Shown here piece by piece: positions 24,891-33,647 of a stretch of 64,000 bases of DNA. Each line of letters begins with the position of its first letter. The first letter of the stretch is position 1. The stretch spans positions 1-64,000 of the forward strand of contig NZ_MACI01000078.1 in NCBI RefSeq assembly GCF_001884105.1, read 5' to 3'. The notes beneath the pieces were generated by a model. The model worked only from the letters and a program-made list of their open reading frames with translations, was not told the DNA's origin and did not search any database. This DNA comes from Bacillus luti. Lineage in GTDB: Bacteria; Bacillota; Bacilli; Bacillales; Bacillaceae_G. The position numbers and the translations under genes are program-made.

Positions 24891-26561
24891 ATGGTAAATC
24901 GATTTGGGTTAGTAAGACAAGTTGGAATGGCGGTAGCGTTGTTACTTGTGGCGATGTTAATCGTCATTCCGCTTTTTCTCATTTTATTTTCTAGTGTGTA
25001 TGAAAATAGTAGTTGGAATTTTTTAAAGCCTTTTGAAGTGATGCAGAGTGGTGGATTAGCTGGGATTTTTCTAAATTCGATGCTTCTAGGCGTACTCGTT
25101 GTAATCGGGGCTACTATATTTGCATTTCCATTGGCGTTCATTATGAGCAAAACAGACGTTGGAAAGTATAGTAAGTTAGATGTTGTTTTTATGATTCCAT
25201 TTATGACACCGCCGTATATTGGCTCGATGGGTTGGATTTTGTTTATGCAACCTAACGGCTATTTCGAACAGTTTTTTCCGATGCTAAAGACGATTTCATC
25301 TTCGTTTTTTAGCTTAGGAGGTATGGTTTTAATTATGAGTCTGCATTTATTCCCATTCCTTTATTTCATGTTGAAAAACACGTTACTTCAGATTGGGAGT
25401 AGTAAAGAAGAGGCAGCAGCGGTTCATGGCGGAAGCTTCTTCTATCGTTTAAGAAAAATAATATTGCCGTTACTAGTATCAAGTTATGTAATGGGGGCTT
25501 TACTCATTTTCGTAAAGACGATCGCTGAATTTGGAACACCGGCTACATTCGGACGAAGAATTGGATTTCATGTATTAACATCAGAGATTCATAAATTTAT
25601 TTCGAGTTGGCCAATTGATTTTAGTAGTGCAACAGCATTGTCTTCTTTATTACTTAGTGCATGTATGCTCATTTGGTATATGCAAAATGTATTGAATCGA
25701 AAATATTCATATGCAATGGTAAATGGAAAAGGTGTGAAATCCAAAAGATATACTTTGTCTATATTTACACGCTTTGTAGCATGGATTTATGTAATTGGTT
25801 TATTAATCGTATCAATTGGAATCCCATATTTTTCTATACTTATTGCTTCTTTGTCAAAATTAAGAGGGGGCGGCTTACATCTTAATAATTTCACAACAAG
25901 CCATTATGAAGCATTGTTTACAATAGGTTCTCCAGGGTTAGAAGCCTTATGGAATAGTTTTCTGTTTTCGCTTGTAACAGCAATTGTCGCTGTAATTATT
26001 GGAGTGTTTTTGGCGATTATGATTCGGAAGGGGAAAAATTCCTCTGAAAAATGGCTTGATATGTGCGGTATATTACCGAATATGGTCCCAGGAATAGTGA
26101 TGGTTGTAGGCCTTATTTTATTTTGGAATTCACCATATATGCCTCTGTCGATTTACAACACACCAGTCATGGTTATCGTAACGTATGTTGTTCTTTTTCT
26201 ACCTTATACGGTGCAATATGTAAAAGCATCACTCGGACAAATTGATGATTCCCTTGTACTGGCAGGAAGTATTTTTTCTGGAAATTATATTTACATTTTT
26301 AGAAAAATAATATTACCTCTTATTATCCCAGGCATTCTTGCTGGGTGGGCGATGACATTTACGATTTCGATAAGAGAGTTAGTAGCATCGCTTCTCGTAC
26401 TACCTCCATCGGTAGAAACGTCAGCAACGTTTATTTTTTCTCAATTTGAACAAGGAGAAGTGTCGATAGGAATGGCGATGGCTGTTGTTTCTGTCGGACT
26501 TACAACAATGTGCTTATTACTTCTGCAGCATATGGAGCAAAAACGAAAAGAGGTAGCATGA
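24891..26561 (+). CDS. ABC importer permease, two fused membrane domains
   Basis: A 556-aa protein with about 12 membrane helices. The two halves each carry an EAA-type loop: SSKEEAAAVHGGSFFYRLRK (about 163-183) and LGQIDDSLVLAGSIF (about 445-460). This fused form is known for FbpB-like and PhnU-like permeases. It follows the binding protein by 12 bases and overlaps the next gene (ATGA). Confidence 0.88.
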   Translation: MVNRFGLVRQVGMAVALLLVAMLIVIPLFLILFSSVYENSSWNFLKPFEVMQSGGLAGIFLNSMLLGVLVVIGATIFAFPLAFIMSKTDVGKYSKLDVVFMIPFMTPPYIGSMGWILFMQPNGYFEQFFPMLKTISSSFFSLGGMVLIMSLHLFPFLYFMLKNTLLQIGSSKEEAAAVHGGSFFYRLRKIILPLLVSSYVMGALLIFVKTIAEFGTPATFGRRIGFHVLTSEIHKFISSWPIDFSSATALSSLLLSACMLIWYMQNVLNRKYSYAMVNGKGVKSKRYTLSIFTRFVAWIYVIGLLIVSIGIPYFSILIASLSKLRGGGLHLNNFTTSHYEALFTIGSPGLEALWNSFLFSLVTAIVAVIIGVFLAIMIRKGKNSSEKWLDMCGILPNMVPGIVMVVGLILFWNSPYMPLSIYNTPVMVIVTYVVLFLPYTVQYVKASLGQIDDSLVLAGSIFSGNYIYIFRKIILPLIIPGILAGWAMTFTISIRELVASLLVLPPSVETSATFIFSQFEQGEVSIGMAMAVVSVGLTTMCLLLLQHMEQKRKEVA

Positions 26562-27820
26562 TGAGGGTGGAAGTATGGGGAGGAGCGGGAGAATACGGTC
26601 GTTCCTGCTATTTCGTTAAAAATAAAGAAACGAAAATATTATTTGACTGTGGTATTAATCGATCATACGAGGATAGTTATCCAACAATTGTGCGGGAAGC
26701 TGTTCCGTTTTTGGATGCGGTATTTTTATCGCATATTCATGAAGATCATACGATGGGGGTACCTTTATTAGCGAAGTATGGATATAAGAAAACAATTTGG
26801 ACGACTCGTTATACGAAGGAACAACTGCCAGTTTATTTTGAAAAATGGAGAAGCTACAATCTGACGAAAGGGTGGAAATTACCTTATAACGAACAAAATA
26901 TTAATGATTTAAACTATGTATGTATTGATGAGATTAGCAATCCAAATGAATGGATACAGATTACTCCTACATTGCGGTTTCAATGGGGGTATAGTGGGCA
27001 TGTATTAGGAGCTGTTTGGTTTTTAGTGGATATGTGTAATACATACGTATTTTATTCTGGCGATTATTCAGCGGAGTCTAATATACTACGAGCTAATTTA
27101 CCTGAGAAATTGCACCACGATATAAAAATTGCAATCGTAGATGCCGCTTATCACACTGATGATGTTTCGCAAAATGAACGAATAGACGAACTATGTGCAG
27201 AAGTTGAACGAGTTGCGAAACATAAAGGAATAGTGTTACTACCGTTGCCCCCGCTTGGTAGGGCGCAAGATATCGTATTGTATTTATATAAAAAATATAA
27301 AGAACTTCCCATTATAGTAGATCAAGAAATTTTGGATGGATTTGAAGAGATGTTCGTATATAAAGAATGGATAAAAAATAGTGAAGAATTTGAATGGATG
27401 ATAGAGAATTTAAAAAGAAACATAATAGTTATGGATTATGACATGTGCATGCAAAATAGTTATGGAATAGTTGTAATGAGTGATGCGAATATGCAAATGG
27501 AACGAACGCAGTTGTATTATGAACAACTCCGACATGAAAAGCGAAATGCTATTATCTTTACTGGACATATTGCGAAAGGGAGCTTTGCAGAAAAGGTGAT
27601 GAAAGAACGTGTGAATAGAGAATGTAGGGTGGAGCAAGTCCCATATAAGGTTCATCAAAGCATTAGTGATGTTAAAGAGATGTTACATGCATTATTACCA
27701 GAACATACGGTGTTAGTACACGCACTGAAAGAGGATACGGATCGATTGCAGAAAAAGCTCAGTACAGCCGGATATGAAAATGTATATTCACTTGCAATGG
27801 AAAGTATAGAAGTAATTTAA
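26558..27820 (+). CDS. Beta-CASP-type metallo-beta-lactamase-fold protein
   Basis: A 420-aa MBL-fold protein. The metal motif HIHEDH is at about 60-65, the next histidine in SGHVLG (about 150), and the bridging aspartate in YSGDYSAES. The second half has beta-CASP marks: LGRAQD, FTGHIAKGSFAEKV, a VHQSISD motif, and a final LVHALKED. Beta-CASP proteins are mostly RNA 5'-exonucleases or endonucleases, though some act on small phosphodiesters. The start overlaps the permease stop (ATGATG). The frame is open from 26510, but AAGAGGTAGC precedes 26558. A beta-CASP enzyme in an import operon is unusual. Confidence 0.75.
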   Translation: MMRVEVWGGAGEYGRSCYFVKNKETKILFDCGINRSYEDSYPTIVREAVPFLDAVFLSHIHEDHTMGVPLLAKYGYKKTIWTTRYTKEQLPVYFEKWRSYNLTKGWKLPYNEQNINDLNYVCIDEISNPNEWIQITPTLRFQWGYSGHVLGAVWFLVDMCNTYVFYSGDYSAESNILRANLPEKLHHDIKIAIVDAAYHTDDVSQNERIDELCAEVERVAKHKGIVLLPLPPLGRAQDIVLYLYKKYKELPIIVDQEILDGFEEMFVYKEWIKNSEEFEWMIENLKRNIIVMDYDMCMQNSYGIVVMSDANMQMERTQLYYEQLRHEKRNAIIFTGHIAKGSFAEKVMKERVNRECRVEQVPYKVHQSISDVKEMLHALLPEHTVLVHALKEDTDRLQKKLSTAGYENVYSLAMESIEVI

Positions 27821-27848
27821 AATGTAACGGAGATTGGTATAGGATAGA

Positions 27849-27876
27849 AGGAATCCATCTGTTCATGGATTCCTTT
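27849..27876 (+). terminator. Terminator of the ABC importer/beta-CASP operon
   Basis: GGAATCCAT pairs with ATGGATTCC around a 6-base loop and is followed by TTTT. Confidence 0.8.
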
Positions 27877-27899
27877 TCGGTATGTGAAAACCATAAGTA

Positions 27900-28322
27900 T
27901 TAAGCTAAATCAGCAGACACGAACATATCACTATTTTGAAGGTTTTTAGAGCGTAAACTATAAGCAACTACTTTCTTTTTATGTTGCTTGACAACATCAA
28001 CATGCTCTTCGTGGCTATAAATATAAAATGTAAAATCTTTTTTGCCGCGTTTTGCGTTAATAATTAAAGGAGTACCTTCATTGTGTGGTGGCGCATAATA
28101 GCGATCTAAAAATAAACCTTCGTTAAAATCATGAATGATTTTGGATTTCATTTCGCCTTCTAAGGTATTTCCATTAATTGTAACAGTTACATTCTCTTCC
28201 TCAAGTTGTGGGTGTGTTTCGTACTTGCTAATAATGGACTCAATAACAGAGTTCGGAAGGCTAGAAACGATAATTTTAAATGCCCCAAATACAACTAACA
28301 TTACAATAAACCAAGTCGTCAT
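27900..28322 (-). CDS. Membrane-anchored YfmQ-like protein
   Basis: A 140-aa protein with one N-terminal transmembrane segment (MTTWFIVMLVVFGAFKIIVS) and a soluble domain (TVTINGNTLEGEMKSKIIHD and LFLDRYYAPPHNEGTPLIIN). It resembles the uncharacterised Bacillus YfmQ family. The frame opens at 28331, but AAAGGGG touches that ATG, so the ATG at 28322 is preferred. Function unknown. Confidence 0.65.
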   Translation of the reverse strand: MTTWFIVMLVVFGAFKIIVSSLPNSVIESIISKYETHPQLEEENVTVTINGNTLEGEMKSKIIHDFNEGLFLDRYYAPPHNEGTPLIINAKRGKKDFTFYIYSHEEHVDVVKQHKKKVVAYSLRSKNLQNSDMFVSADLA

Positions 28323-28544
28323 AGTAATCATCCCCTTTATTCTATTTAATAATATAACTCATATGGTAATAGTACATATGGTGAAGTTTTGTATAATTTG
28401 TGAAAAATATGCCATTTTCACGAATGAAATATTAGAAAAATCAATTTTGTTACAAAAAGTTGAAATCGAAGTATTTTAAAAGAAAAAGGTTTATAATAAA
28501 AACATAACTAATAACAACATTACTAATTATAAGGAAGTGTAACT

Positions 28545-28706
28545 ATGAGTACTGTAGCAATCGTGTATGGTATTATTCTTTCTACAATTATCGTTTTATT
28601 TTTCGTTGGGGTTTCACGTTATATTCATAAATGGAAAGAATGCGTTGCGAAATTAAATCACATTGAAGAAGAACTAAGTGATTTAATGTTACATCATGGT
28701 AAGTAA
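28545..28706 (+). CDS. Small single-pass membrane protein, 53 aa
   Basis: Starts MSTVAIVYGIILSTIIVLFF, a transmembrane helix (about 4-23), then a basic and acidic helical tail ending DLMLHHGK. AAGGAAGTG precedes the ATG. No family recognised. Monocistronic with its own terminator. Confidence 0.65.
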   Translation: MSTVAIVYGIILSTIIVLFFVGVSRYIHKWKECVAKLNHIEEELSDLMLHHGK

Positions 28707-28746
28707 AACAGTCATTTTTTAATTTAAAAATGTGAAATGATTCACA

Positions 28747-28778
28747 AAACATGCTCTCGTTATGAAGCATGTTTTTTT
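28747..28778 (+). terminator. Terminator of the 53-aa protein gene
   Basis: AAACATGC pairs with GCATGTTT around a 13-base loop, followed by T residues. Confidence 0.75.
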
Positions 28779-28866
28779 GTTATGTGAATGATAGGCACAT
28801 TTATGAATTTCCCCCATACGATACAGTGTGAAAACAGAAATGTTCGGAGCGGAAAAGAGGGATAGA

Positions 28867-29502
28867 ATGAGTAATTCAGGTTATGTTACAGATAATAAAA
28901 ATTTAAAGAAAGGCTCAGGAACTCCAAACCTTTTCTTTGATTCGAGAAAAAATGTCTTTTTTAAAAGAGATGAGAAAAACGTTGCATATGAAGTCACTTC
29001 AACGCAGTTACCGGCGATGATAGGAGGAGCCTTTGTTGATTTATTTATGACAAAAGGGCATATGCGAGAACCACATTGGCATCCGAATGCGTGGGAGCTA
29101 GACGTTGTTGTATCAGGGGAAGCAGTTACATCCATTTTAAATCCGGAAACGAATCAATTGCAAAATTATCATATAAAGCCTGGACAAACGGTTTTCATTC
29201 CAATGGGTTGGTGGCATTGGATTACAGCAGTAACAGAAGAAGTACAATTACATTTGTTTTTCAATAACGATCAGTTTGAAACAGCAGAAGGATCGGACGT
29301 ACTAAGATTGACACCCCCAGAAGTATTTCAAGCTGCATATGGTGTAAGTGCAGAGAAACTATTGAAGGACTTTTCACCAATTAAAGAGTCGGTTGTAATT
29401 GGACCACCCACACTAAATCGTTCTAAAAGTGACAAGCAGACTAATGACTCGAATATAGTAGTTACGTTAAATGGACAAATAACTTCGTGTGAAATAGAGT
29501 AA
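28867..29502 (+). CDS. Single-domain cupin protein
   Basis: A 211-aa cupin. The first cupin motif is MREPHWHPNAWELDVVVSGE (metal histidines in HWHP, plus the glutamate); the second is GQTVFIPMGWWHWI. This is the Cupin_1 form found in oxalate decarboxylase and germin-like proteins, but with one cupin domain instead of two. A GTG at 28828 is in frame; GAGG at 28857-28860 favours the ATG at 28867. No substrate can be assigned. Confidence 0.8.
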   Translation: MSNSGYVTDNKNLKKGSGTPNLFFDSRKNVFFKRDEKNVAYEVTSTQLPAMIGGAFVDLFMTKGHMREPHWHPNAWELDVVVSGEAVTSILNPETNQLQNYHIKPGQTVFIPMGWWHWITAVTEEVQLHLFFNNDQFETAEGSDVLRLTPPEVFQAAYGVSAEKLLKDFSPIKESVVIGPPTLNRSKSDKQTNDSNIVVTLNGQITSCEIE

Positions 29503-29535
29503 TGCTTTCTTTTTAGGAAGAGTTACTCTATTTTG
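29494..29535 (+). terminator. Terminator of the cupin gene
   Basis: ATAGAGTAA, which includes the stop codon, pairs with TTACTCTAT and is followed by TTT. The loop holds a smaller complementary TTCTTTTTAGGAA. Confidence 0.6.
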
Positions 29536-29599
29536 TATAATTTTGTAATTTAGTTCAGTATAATTAGTATGTAGAAGAAATTTTGTTAGGGGGCATATT

Positions 29600-30700
29600 G
29601 TGAATATAGTAAAGATTATTGGAATTGTTGCAGGAGTGGTTATAGTAGCTGTTATAGCTTTCTTTGCAATTATGAAGTACTATTTGTCAAAAGAAGATCC
29701 TAATTACGTATTAAAGTACATAAAAGAACATAAAGGTGATAAAACCTGTTCATTACTGATTAGAAAAAATGGGGAAGTATTAGCATCTATAAATGAAAAT
29801 GTAAAATTGCCATTAGCGAGTACGGCAAAAATCGTAATAGCAGTTGAGTTTGCTAAGCAAGTGTCAGAAGGAAAGATAAGCCGAGATGAACAAATTTCAT
29901 TGCATGAATTAGAAAAGTATTACGTTAAAAACACTGATGGTGGAGCACATCCTGCCTGGTTAGAAGACGCCGAAACTAGAGAGTTAGTGAAAAATGGACA
30001 AATCGCTTTAGAAGAAGTCGCTAAAGGAATGATTCATTATAGTTCTAATGCAAATACAACATATTTGTTAGAAAAGCTTGGAATAGAAAGAGTAAATGAA
30101 AGTATAAAAGAGTTAGAGCTTACTAGTCATGATAAGTTTACGTCTTATACGGCTGCACTATATATGAGAGGATACGTAGAAAAAGAACTTCATGTGCCAG
30201 AAAATCAGTCATTAAAAACGTTACGTAACATGTCAAAAGATGAATATGATAAACATGTGTTACAAATACAGGAATGGATGAAAGATGAAGAAGAATGGAA
30301 AAAGCGGGATATTCCATTAAAAGTAGATATGGAATTCCAACGTATTTGGTCAGATCGATTAGTGAGTGCAAATGCTAAAGATTATATGAGTATAATGGAA
30401 AAGATAAATAGTAGAAATTATTTTCCAAAATCAATGCAAGAAGAAATCGAGAATATTTTCAAAGGAACAGTTGATAATAGTAAGTTAGAATTTGCTGGTC
30501 AAAAAGGCGGCTCTACCGCATTCGTATTGACAAAAAGTTTGTATAATACAGATAAAAAGGGGAATAAGGTAGAGGTTGTCATTATGTTTAACGATATAGA
30601 AGATCAAGTTGCATACCAAAAACTGAGAAATAATATCGATTATTTTATTCAAGATGCTATAACAGATGAAGAGTTTAGAAGGAAAATTATAATGAAATAA
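29600..30700 (+). CDS. Membrane-anchored serine hydrolase, class A beta-lactamase-like
   Basis: A 366-aa protein with an N-terminal anchor (about 4-28). The penicillin-recognising fold is marked by S74-T-A-K77 in LASTAKIVIAVEFAKQ, SSN in IHYSSNANTTYLLEKL, and KGG in FAGQKGGSTAFVLTKS. The GTG start follows AGGGGG. The insertion between the second and third motifs is longer than in true class A beta-lactamases, so a peptidase or esterase role is as likely as lactam hydrolysis. Confidence 0.75.
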   Translation: MNIVKIIGIVAGVVIVAVIAFFAIMKYYLSKEDPNYVLKYIKEHKGDKTCSLLIRKNGEVLASINENVKLPLASTAKIVIAVEFAKQVSEGKISRDEQISLHELEKYYVKNTDGGAHPAWLEDAETRELVKNGQIALEEVAKGMIHYSSNANTTYLLEKLGIERVNESIKELELTSHDKFTSYTAALYMRGYVEKELHVPENQSLKTLRNMSKDEYDKHVLQIQEWMKDEEEWKKRDIPLKVDMEFQRIWSDRLVSANAKDYMSIMEKINSRNYFPKSMQEEIENIFKGTVDNSKLEFAGQKGGSTAFVLTKSLYNTDKKGNKVEVVIMFNDIEDQVAYQKLRNNIDYFIQDAITDEEFRRKIIMK

Positions 30701-30717
30701 TTTTATTATGTAAACAA

Positions 30718-30746
30718 AAGGGCACTTATGAAAAGTGCTCTTTTTT
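30718..30746 (+). terminator. Terminator of the beta-lactamase-like gene
   Basis: GGGCACTT pairs with AAGTGCTC around ATGAA-type loop and is followed by T residues. Confidence 0.75.
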
Positions 30747-30808
30747 AATACAGGATTTTCCAATCTTATTATTGAATATAGATTGAAAATAAGAAAGGAA
30801 GTTGAATC

Positions 30809-31384
30809 ATGACTACAATATATTTCGTTCGTCACGCCCACTCTACATATACACAAGATGAAAGGGAGCGTCCGCTATCTGAAAAAGGGCAATTAGATGC
30901 AGAGAATGTAACACGCTTATTAAAAGATGAGCATATTGATGTTGTGATTTCTAGTCCGTATAAAAGGGCGATTCAAACTGTCCAAGGAATTGCAAATACA
31001 TATAATGTATCGATACAAATAGAGGAAAATTTACGGGAAAGATTATTAAGTAAAGAGCTAGTAACAGATTTTAATGATGCGGTCCAAAAGGTGTGGGAAG
31101 ATTGGGATTTTGCATACGAAGGCGGAGAATCGAATGATGTAGCGCAAAGGCGTGCTGTAATATGCATGCAAAATATATTAAAAAAATATGAAGATAAGAA
31201 TATTGTAATAGGAACTCATGGAAATATTATGGTATTACTCATGAATTATTTTAATTCAAAATATGATTTTCGATTTTGGAAAACACTTCGTATGCCCGAT
31301 ATATTTAAGTTGAATTTTCATAATGAAGATTTAGTTTCTGCCGAAAGGATAGAGAATACGGGTCATCAGATAAATAATTTGTAA
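30809..31384 (+). CDS. Histidine phosphatase superfamily protein
   Basis: A 191-aa phosphoglycerate mutase-like enzyme. The phosphorylated histidine is H9 in FVRHAHS. RPLSEKG, SPYKRAIQT and the second histidine in IGTHGNIMVL are all present. AAGGAAG precedes the ATG. Most members dephosphorylate small molecules; the substrate is unknown. Confidence 0.88.
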   Translation: MTTIYFVRHAHSTYTQDERERPLSEKGQLDAENVTRLLKDEHIDVVISSPYKRAIQTVQGIANTYNVSIQIEENLRERLLSKELVTDFNDAVQKVWEDWDFAYEGGESNDVAQRRAVICMQNILKKYEDKNIVIGTHGNIMVLLMNYFNSKYDFRFWKTLRMPDIFKLNFHNEDLVSAERIENTGHQINNL

Positions 31385-31472
31385 AAGTTTATCAAAAAAA
31401 GAGGAAAGAGAGAAGTTATTGTAGAAGTATGACTTTGTAACAAAAAAATATATGTTAAAGGAGGCTGTTTAC

Positions 31473-31844
31473 ATGTTTGAGAAAGAGAAAGAAGGGCTTA
31501 TTGAAGTTCACAACGTATATGAAATTGCACCAGTAGATGGAACAATTATAGGTATGGCAACGGAAGAAGAAATGGAAATTGCTGCTGAACTAGAGCTGCA
31601 ATACTATGCCCATTCTCGTTTATTAGAAGCAAATGTTCAGTTAGACGGTTCCTCCTATAAAGAGTTACTTCAGGAGTTCCAGGAGTACGAAAGAAAATCA
31701 ATGAGCTTTTGGCGAGCAATACATAAACGTTTAGCTGTGCCATGGGCATGGGTACTACGTATTGATGTTGCGAATGGTCCTATATATGTAAGTAATGGGA
31801 ATTCGTATTATGAAGAAATCGATGATGAAGAAGATTATGAATAG
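31473..31844 (+). CDS. Acidic protein of unknown function, 123 aa
   Basis: Starts MFEKEKEGLIEVHNVYEIAP behind a perfect AAAGGAGG with 8-base spacing (31452 is open in frame but has no such site). It is rich in E and Y and ends in a strongly acidic EEIDDEEDYE tail. No domain recognised. Confidence 0.7.
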   Translation: MFEKEKEGLIEVHNVYEIAPVDGTIIGMATEEEMEIAAELELQYYAHSRLLEANVQLDGSSYKELLQEFQEYERKSMSFWRAIHKRLAVPWAWVLRIDVANGPIYVSNGNSYYEEIDDEEDYE

Positions 31845-31850
31845 ATAAGT

Positions 31851-31881
31851 AAGGAAGCAGCTTTAGTTGCTTCCTTTTTTT
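31851..31881. terminator. Bidirectional terminator
   Basis: AAGGAAGCA pairs with TGCTTCCTT, with T residues on the plus side and A residues on the other. It serves the 123-aa gene and the convergent hydrolase gene. Confidence 0.75.
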
Positions 31882-32744
31882 ATTCTTAGGGAATGAGCCG
31901 CTTCAATAATAATATCTGGTCGATCATTTTCTATTCCGTGACCAGCATGTTCGGCAAGTATGTATTGGCTATGGATTGAAAGGTGTAATTGTTCATGAAT
32001 CAGTTCTTGCCACATTGATTCAAGTTGTTTGGCTTCCTCTTTTGGCATGTTATTCTCAGTCAACTGAGTAATAGAATATTTAGGATCTCTACCGATAACG
32101 ATTAATGGTATTTCTAATGTTTTATATAGCTCTTTTAGTGAAAGAGCACATTTTTTCCATTCCAATAGTTCAGAAGCTGTCGCTTTATATAATGAAGGAG
32201 AAGTGAGAAATTCAATTTGTTGTCTTGATTGATCGCCGAGCATAGGCTTTAGTTCATTATAAAGTGTGTCTACATCCATTTTGGAGTACGTATTATATTT
32301 TTGAAGCCACATATCATCAGAATCCGTTTGATCAGAAATTGGTAAATGAAGTTCATCTAATCGGTGTAAGTTCATAGAAGTGGAATCAACTAAAATAAGT
32401 GCTTGCAACTTATCTTCATGTAACATCGCAAAATGTTGTGCGCATAACCCTCCATAGGAATGACCAATTAGAATGATAGGCTCGTGAATATCCAGTTTTT
32501 GTAGTAACATATGTAGTTCTTTTGTCGCTTGTCTTGTAGTACGTGAATCATTTCCTAATTCACTTTTTCCGTAACCTGGGCGATGGTATGAAACGACTGT
32601 AAATTGCTGCGAAAGCTTTTCTATAATAGGAAGCCAATCATAAAATGAGCAAGTCATTCCGGTCTGAATGACTACAGTTTGTTTATTAGTTCCTTTTATA
32701 TGTACTTCTATATTTTGGCCTAATATCTCTACAAATTTATAAAT
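31863..32744 (-). CDS. Alpha/beta hydrolase, possible non-standard ATT start
   Basis: An alpha/beta hydrolase of about 293 aa. The nucleophile elbow is IGHSYGG, a strand precedes it (PIILIGHS), YHRPGYGKS is the oxyanion-side loop, and the final histidine is in EHAGHGIEN. A perfect AGGAGG (32757-32752) is followed by three ATT codons; the last, at 32744, has ideal spacing, yet no ATG, GTG or TTG lies nearby. The frame is also open back to TTG 32798 and GTG 32795, but those lie inside the preceding gene without a ribosome binding site. It ends the marR-DUF3147-hydrolase operon. Confidence 0.78.
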   Translation of the reverse strand: MYKFVEILGQNIEVHIKGTNKQTVVIQTGMTCSFYDWLPIIEKLSQQFTVVSYHRPGYGKSELGNDSRTTRQATKELHMLLQKLDIHEPIILIGHSYGGLCAQHFAMLHEDKLQALILVDSTSMNLHRLDELHLPISDQTDSDDMWLQKYNTYSKMDVDTLYNELKPMLGDQSRQQIEFLTSPSLYKATASELLEWKKCALSLKELYKTLEIPLIVIGRDPKYSITQLTENNMPKEEAKQLESMWQELIHEQLHLSIHSQYILAEHAGHGIENDRPDIIIEAAHSLRIKKGSN

Positions 32745-32755
32745 AATAATTCCTC

Positions 32756-33085
32756 CTAAGCTTGAAATAATTTTTGACAAGCGAAAGCGATGCACCAAAC
32801 ACCGATACCAAATAGGACAGATGTACTAAGTGCGAATGAGTTTTTTAAACCGATATAAACGATAAATAATAGTAGTGCTGATGCAGGGAATCCATATAAT
32901 ACACCTAAAGCAAATTGACTCAATTCTTGTTTGTTCCCGCCTTCGAAAGAAATCCAAAATAGGCTCAGTAAACTTACGAGAGGAAGGGCAGCAATAAAGC
33001 CGCCTATCGCACTATAATGTTTAGCGACTTCAGTAATAACGCCGATAATAAGTGCCGAAACGATTACTTTAACGAGGAAATGCAT
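32756..33085 (-). CDS. DUF3147-family membrane protein
   Basis: A 109-aa protein with four hydrophobic segments and the block ITEVAKHYSAIGGFIAALPL, which I recognise from DUF3147 proteins. Function unknown. It overlaps the marR-type gene by 17 bases, so it is translationally coupled to the regulator. Confidence 0.75.
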   Translation of the reverse strand: MHFLVKVIVSALIIGVITEVAKHYSAIGGFIAALPLVSLLSLFWISFEGGNKQELSQFALGVLYGFPASALLLFIVYIGLKNSFALSTSVLFGIGVWCIAFACQKLFQA

Positions 33086-33479
33086 ACTTTGCCTCCTTCG
33101 CTAATAAGGAAAAGGCTTTTTCAATTAATTGTTGCTCTTCTTTCGATAACTGTGATTCTAATATTTTTATCTTTTCTTTATCTAGTAAAGTATGCTTTTC
33201 TAATACTTCAATTCCTTCTCTTGTTAATGTAAGATTTACGACTCTTTCATCTTGTTTATTTCTTTCTTTAACGATGAAACCCTTTTGAATAAGGCGCTTG
33301 ACGTGTTCAGAAGCTGTGTTATGAGAAAGGCTAAGCTCAGTAGCGACTTTTCCAATTGTTATATCTTTCTCACGAGAAACGATTTGTAAAATACGAATGG
33401 CTTGGTGAGAAAGATTGTCTTCATATTCATATCGTAAGTGATAATAAATACCCTCCCAATGCTGATTGATGTCTTTCAT
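33069..33479 (-). CDS. MarR-family transcriptional regulator
   Basis: A 136-aa winged-helix regulator: DITIGKVATELSLSHNTASE is the HTH, HVKRLIQKGFIVKERNKQDE the wing with the family D-R pattern. The frame opens at 33512, but GGGGGATTTATC fits the ATG at 33479. It probably regulates its own operon (DUF3147 and hydrolase). An imperfect dyad ATTCGTTA..TTAAGAAT upstream (near 33522-33538) is a possible operator. Confidence 0.85.
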   Translation of the reverse strand: MKDINQHWEGIYYHLRYEYEDNLSHQAIRILQIVSREKDITIGKVATELSLSHNTASEHVKRLIQKGFIVKERNKQDERVVNLTLTREGIEVLEKHTLLDKEKIKILESQLSKEEQQLIEKAFSLLAKEAKYAFPR

Positions 33480-33647
33480 AATGATAAATCCCCCAGTTTT
33501 TTTGTGTCGCATAATAAGATATATTCGTTAATTAAGAATCAAAATCCTTTCATTTGGATAAAAAATGTTGAAAAAGTTTATTTTTATTGAAATATAAGGT
33601 AATCTATGTGTAAAGGTATACATTTAGCAAGAGAGAGGATGATAGCT

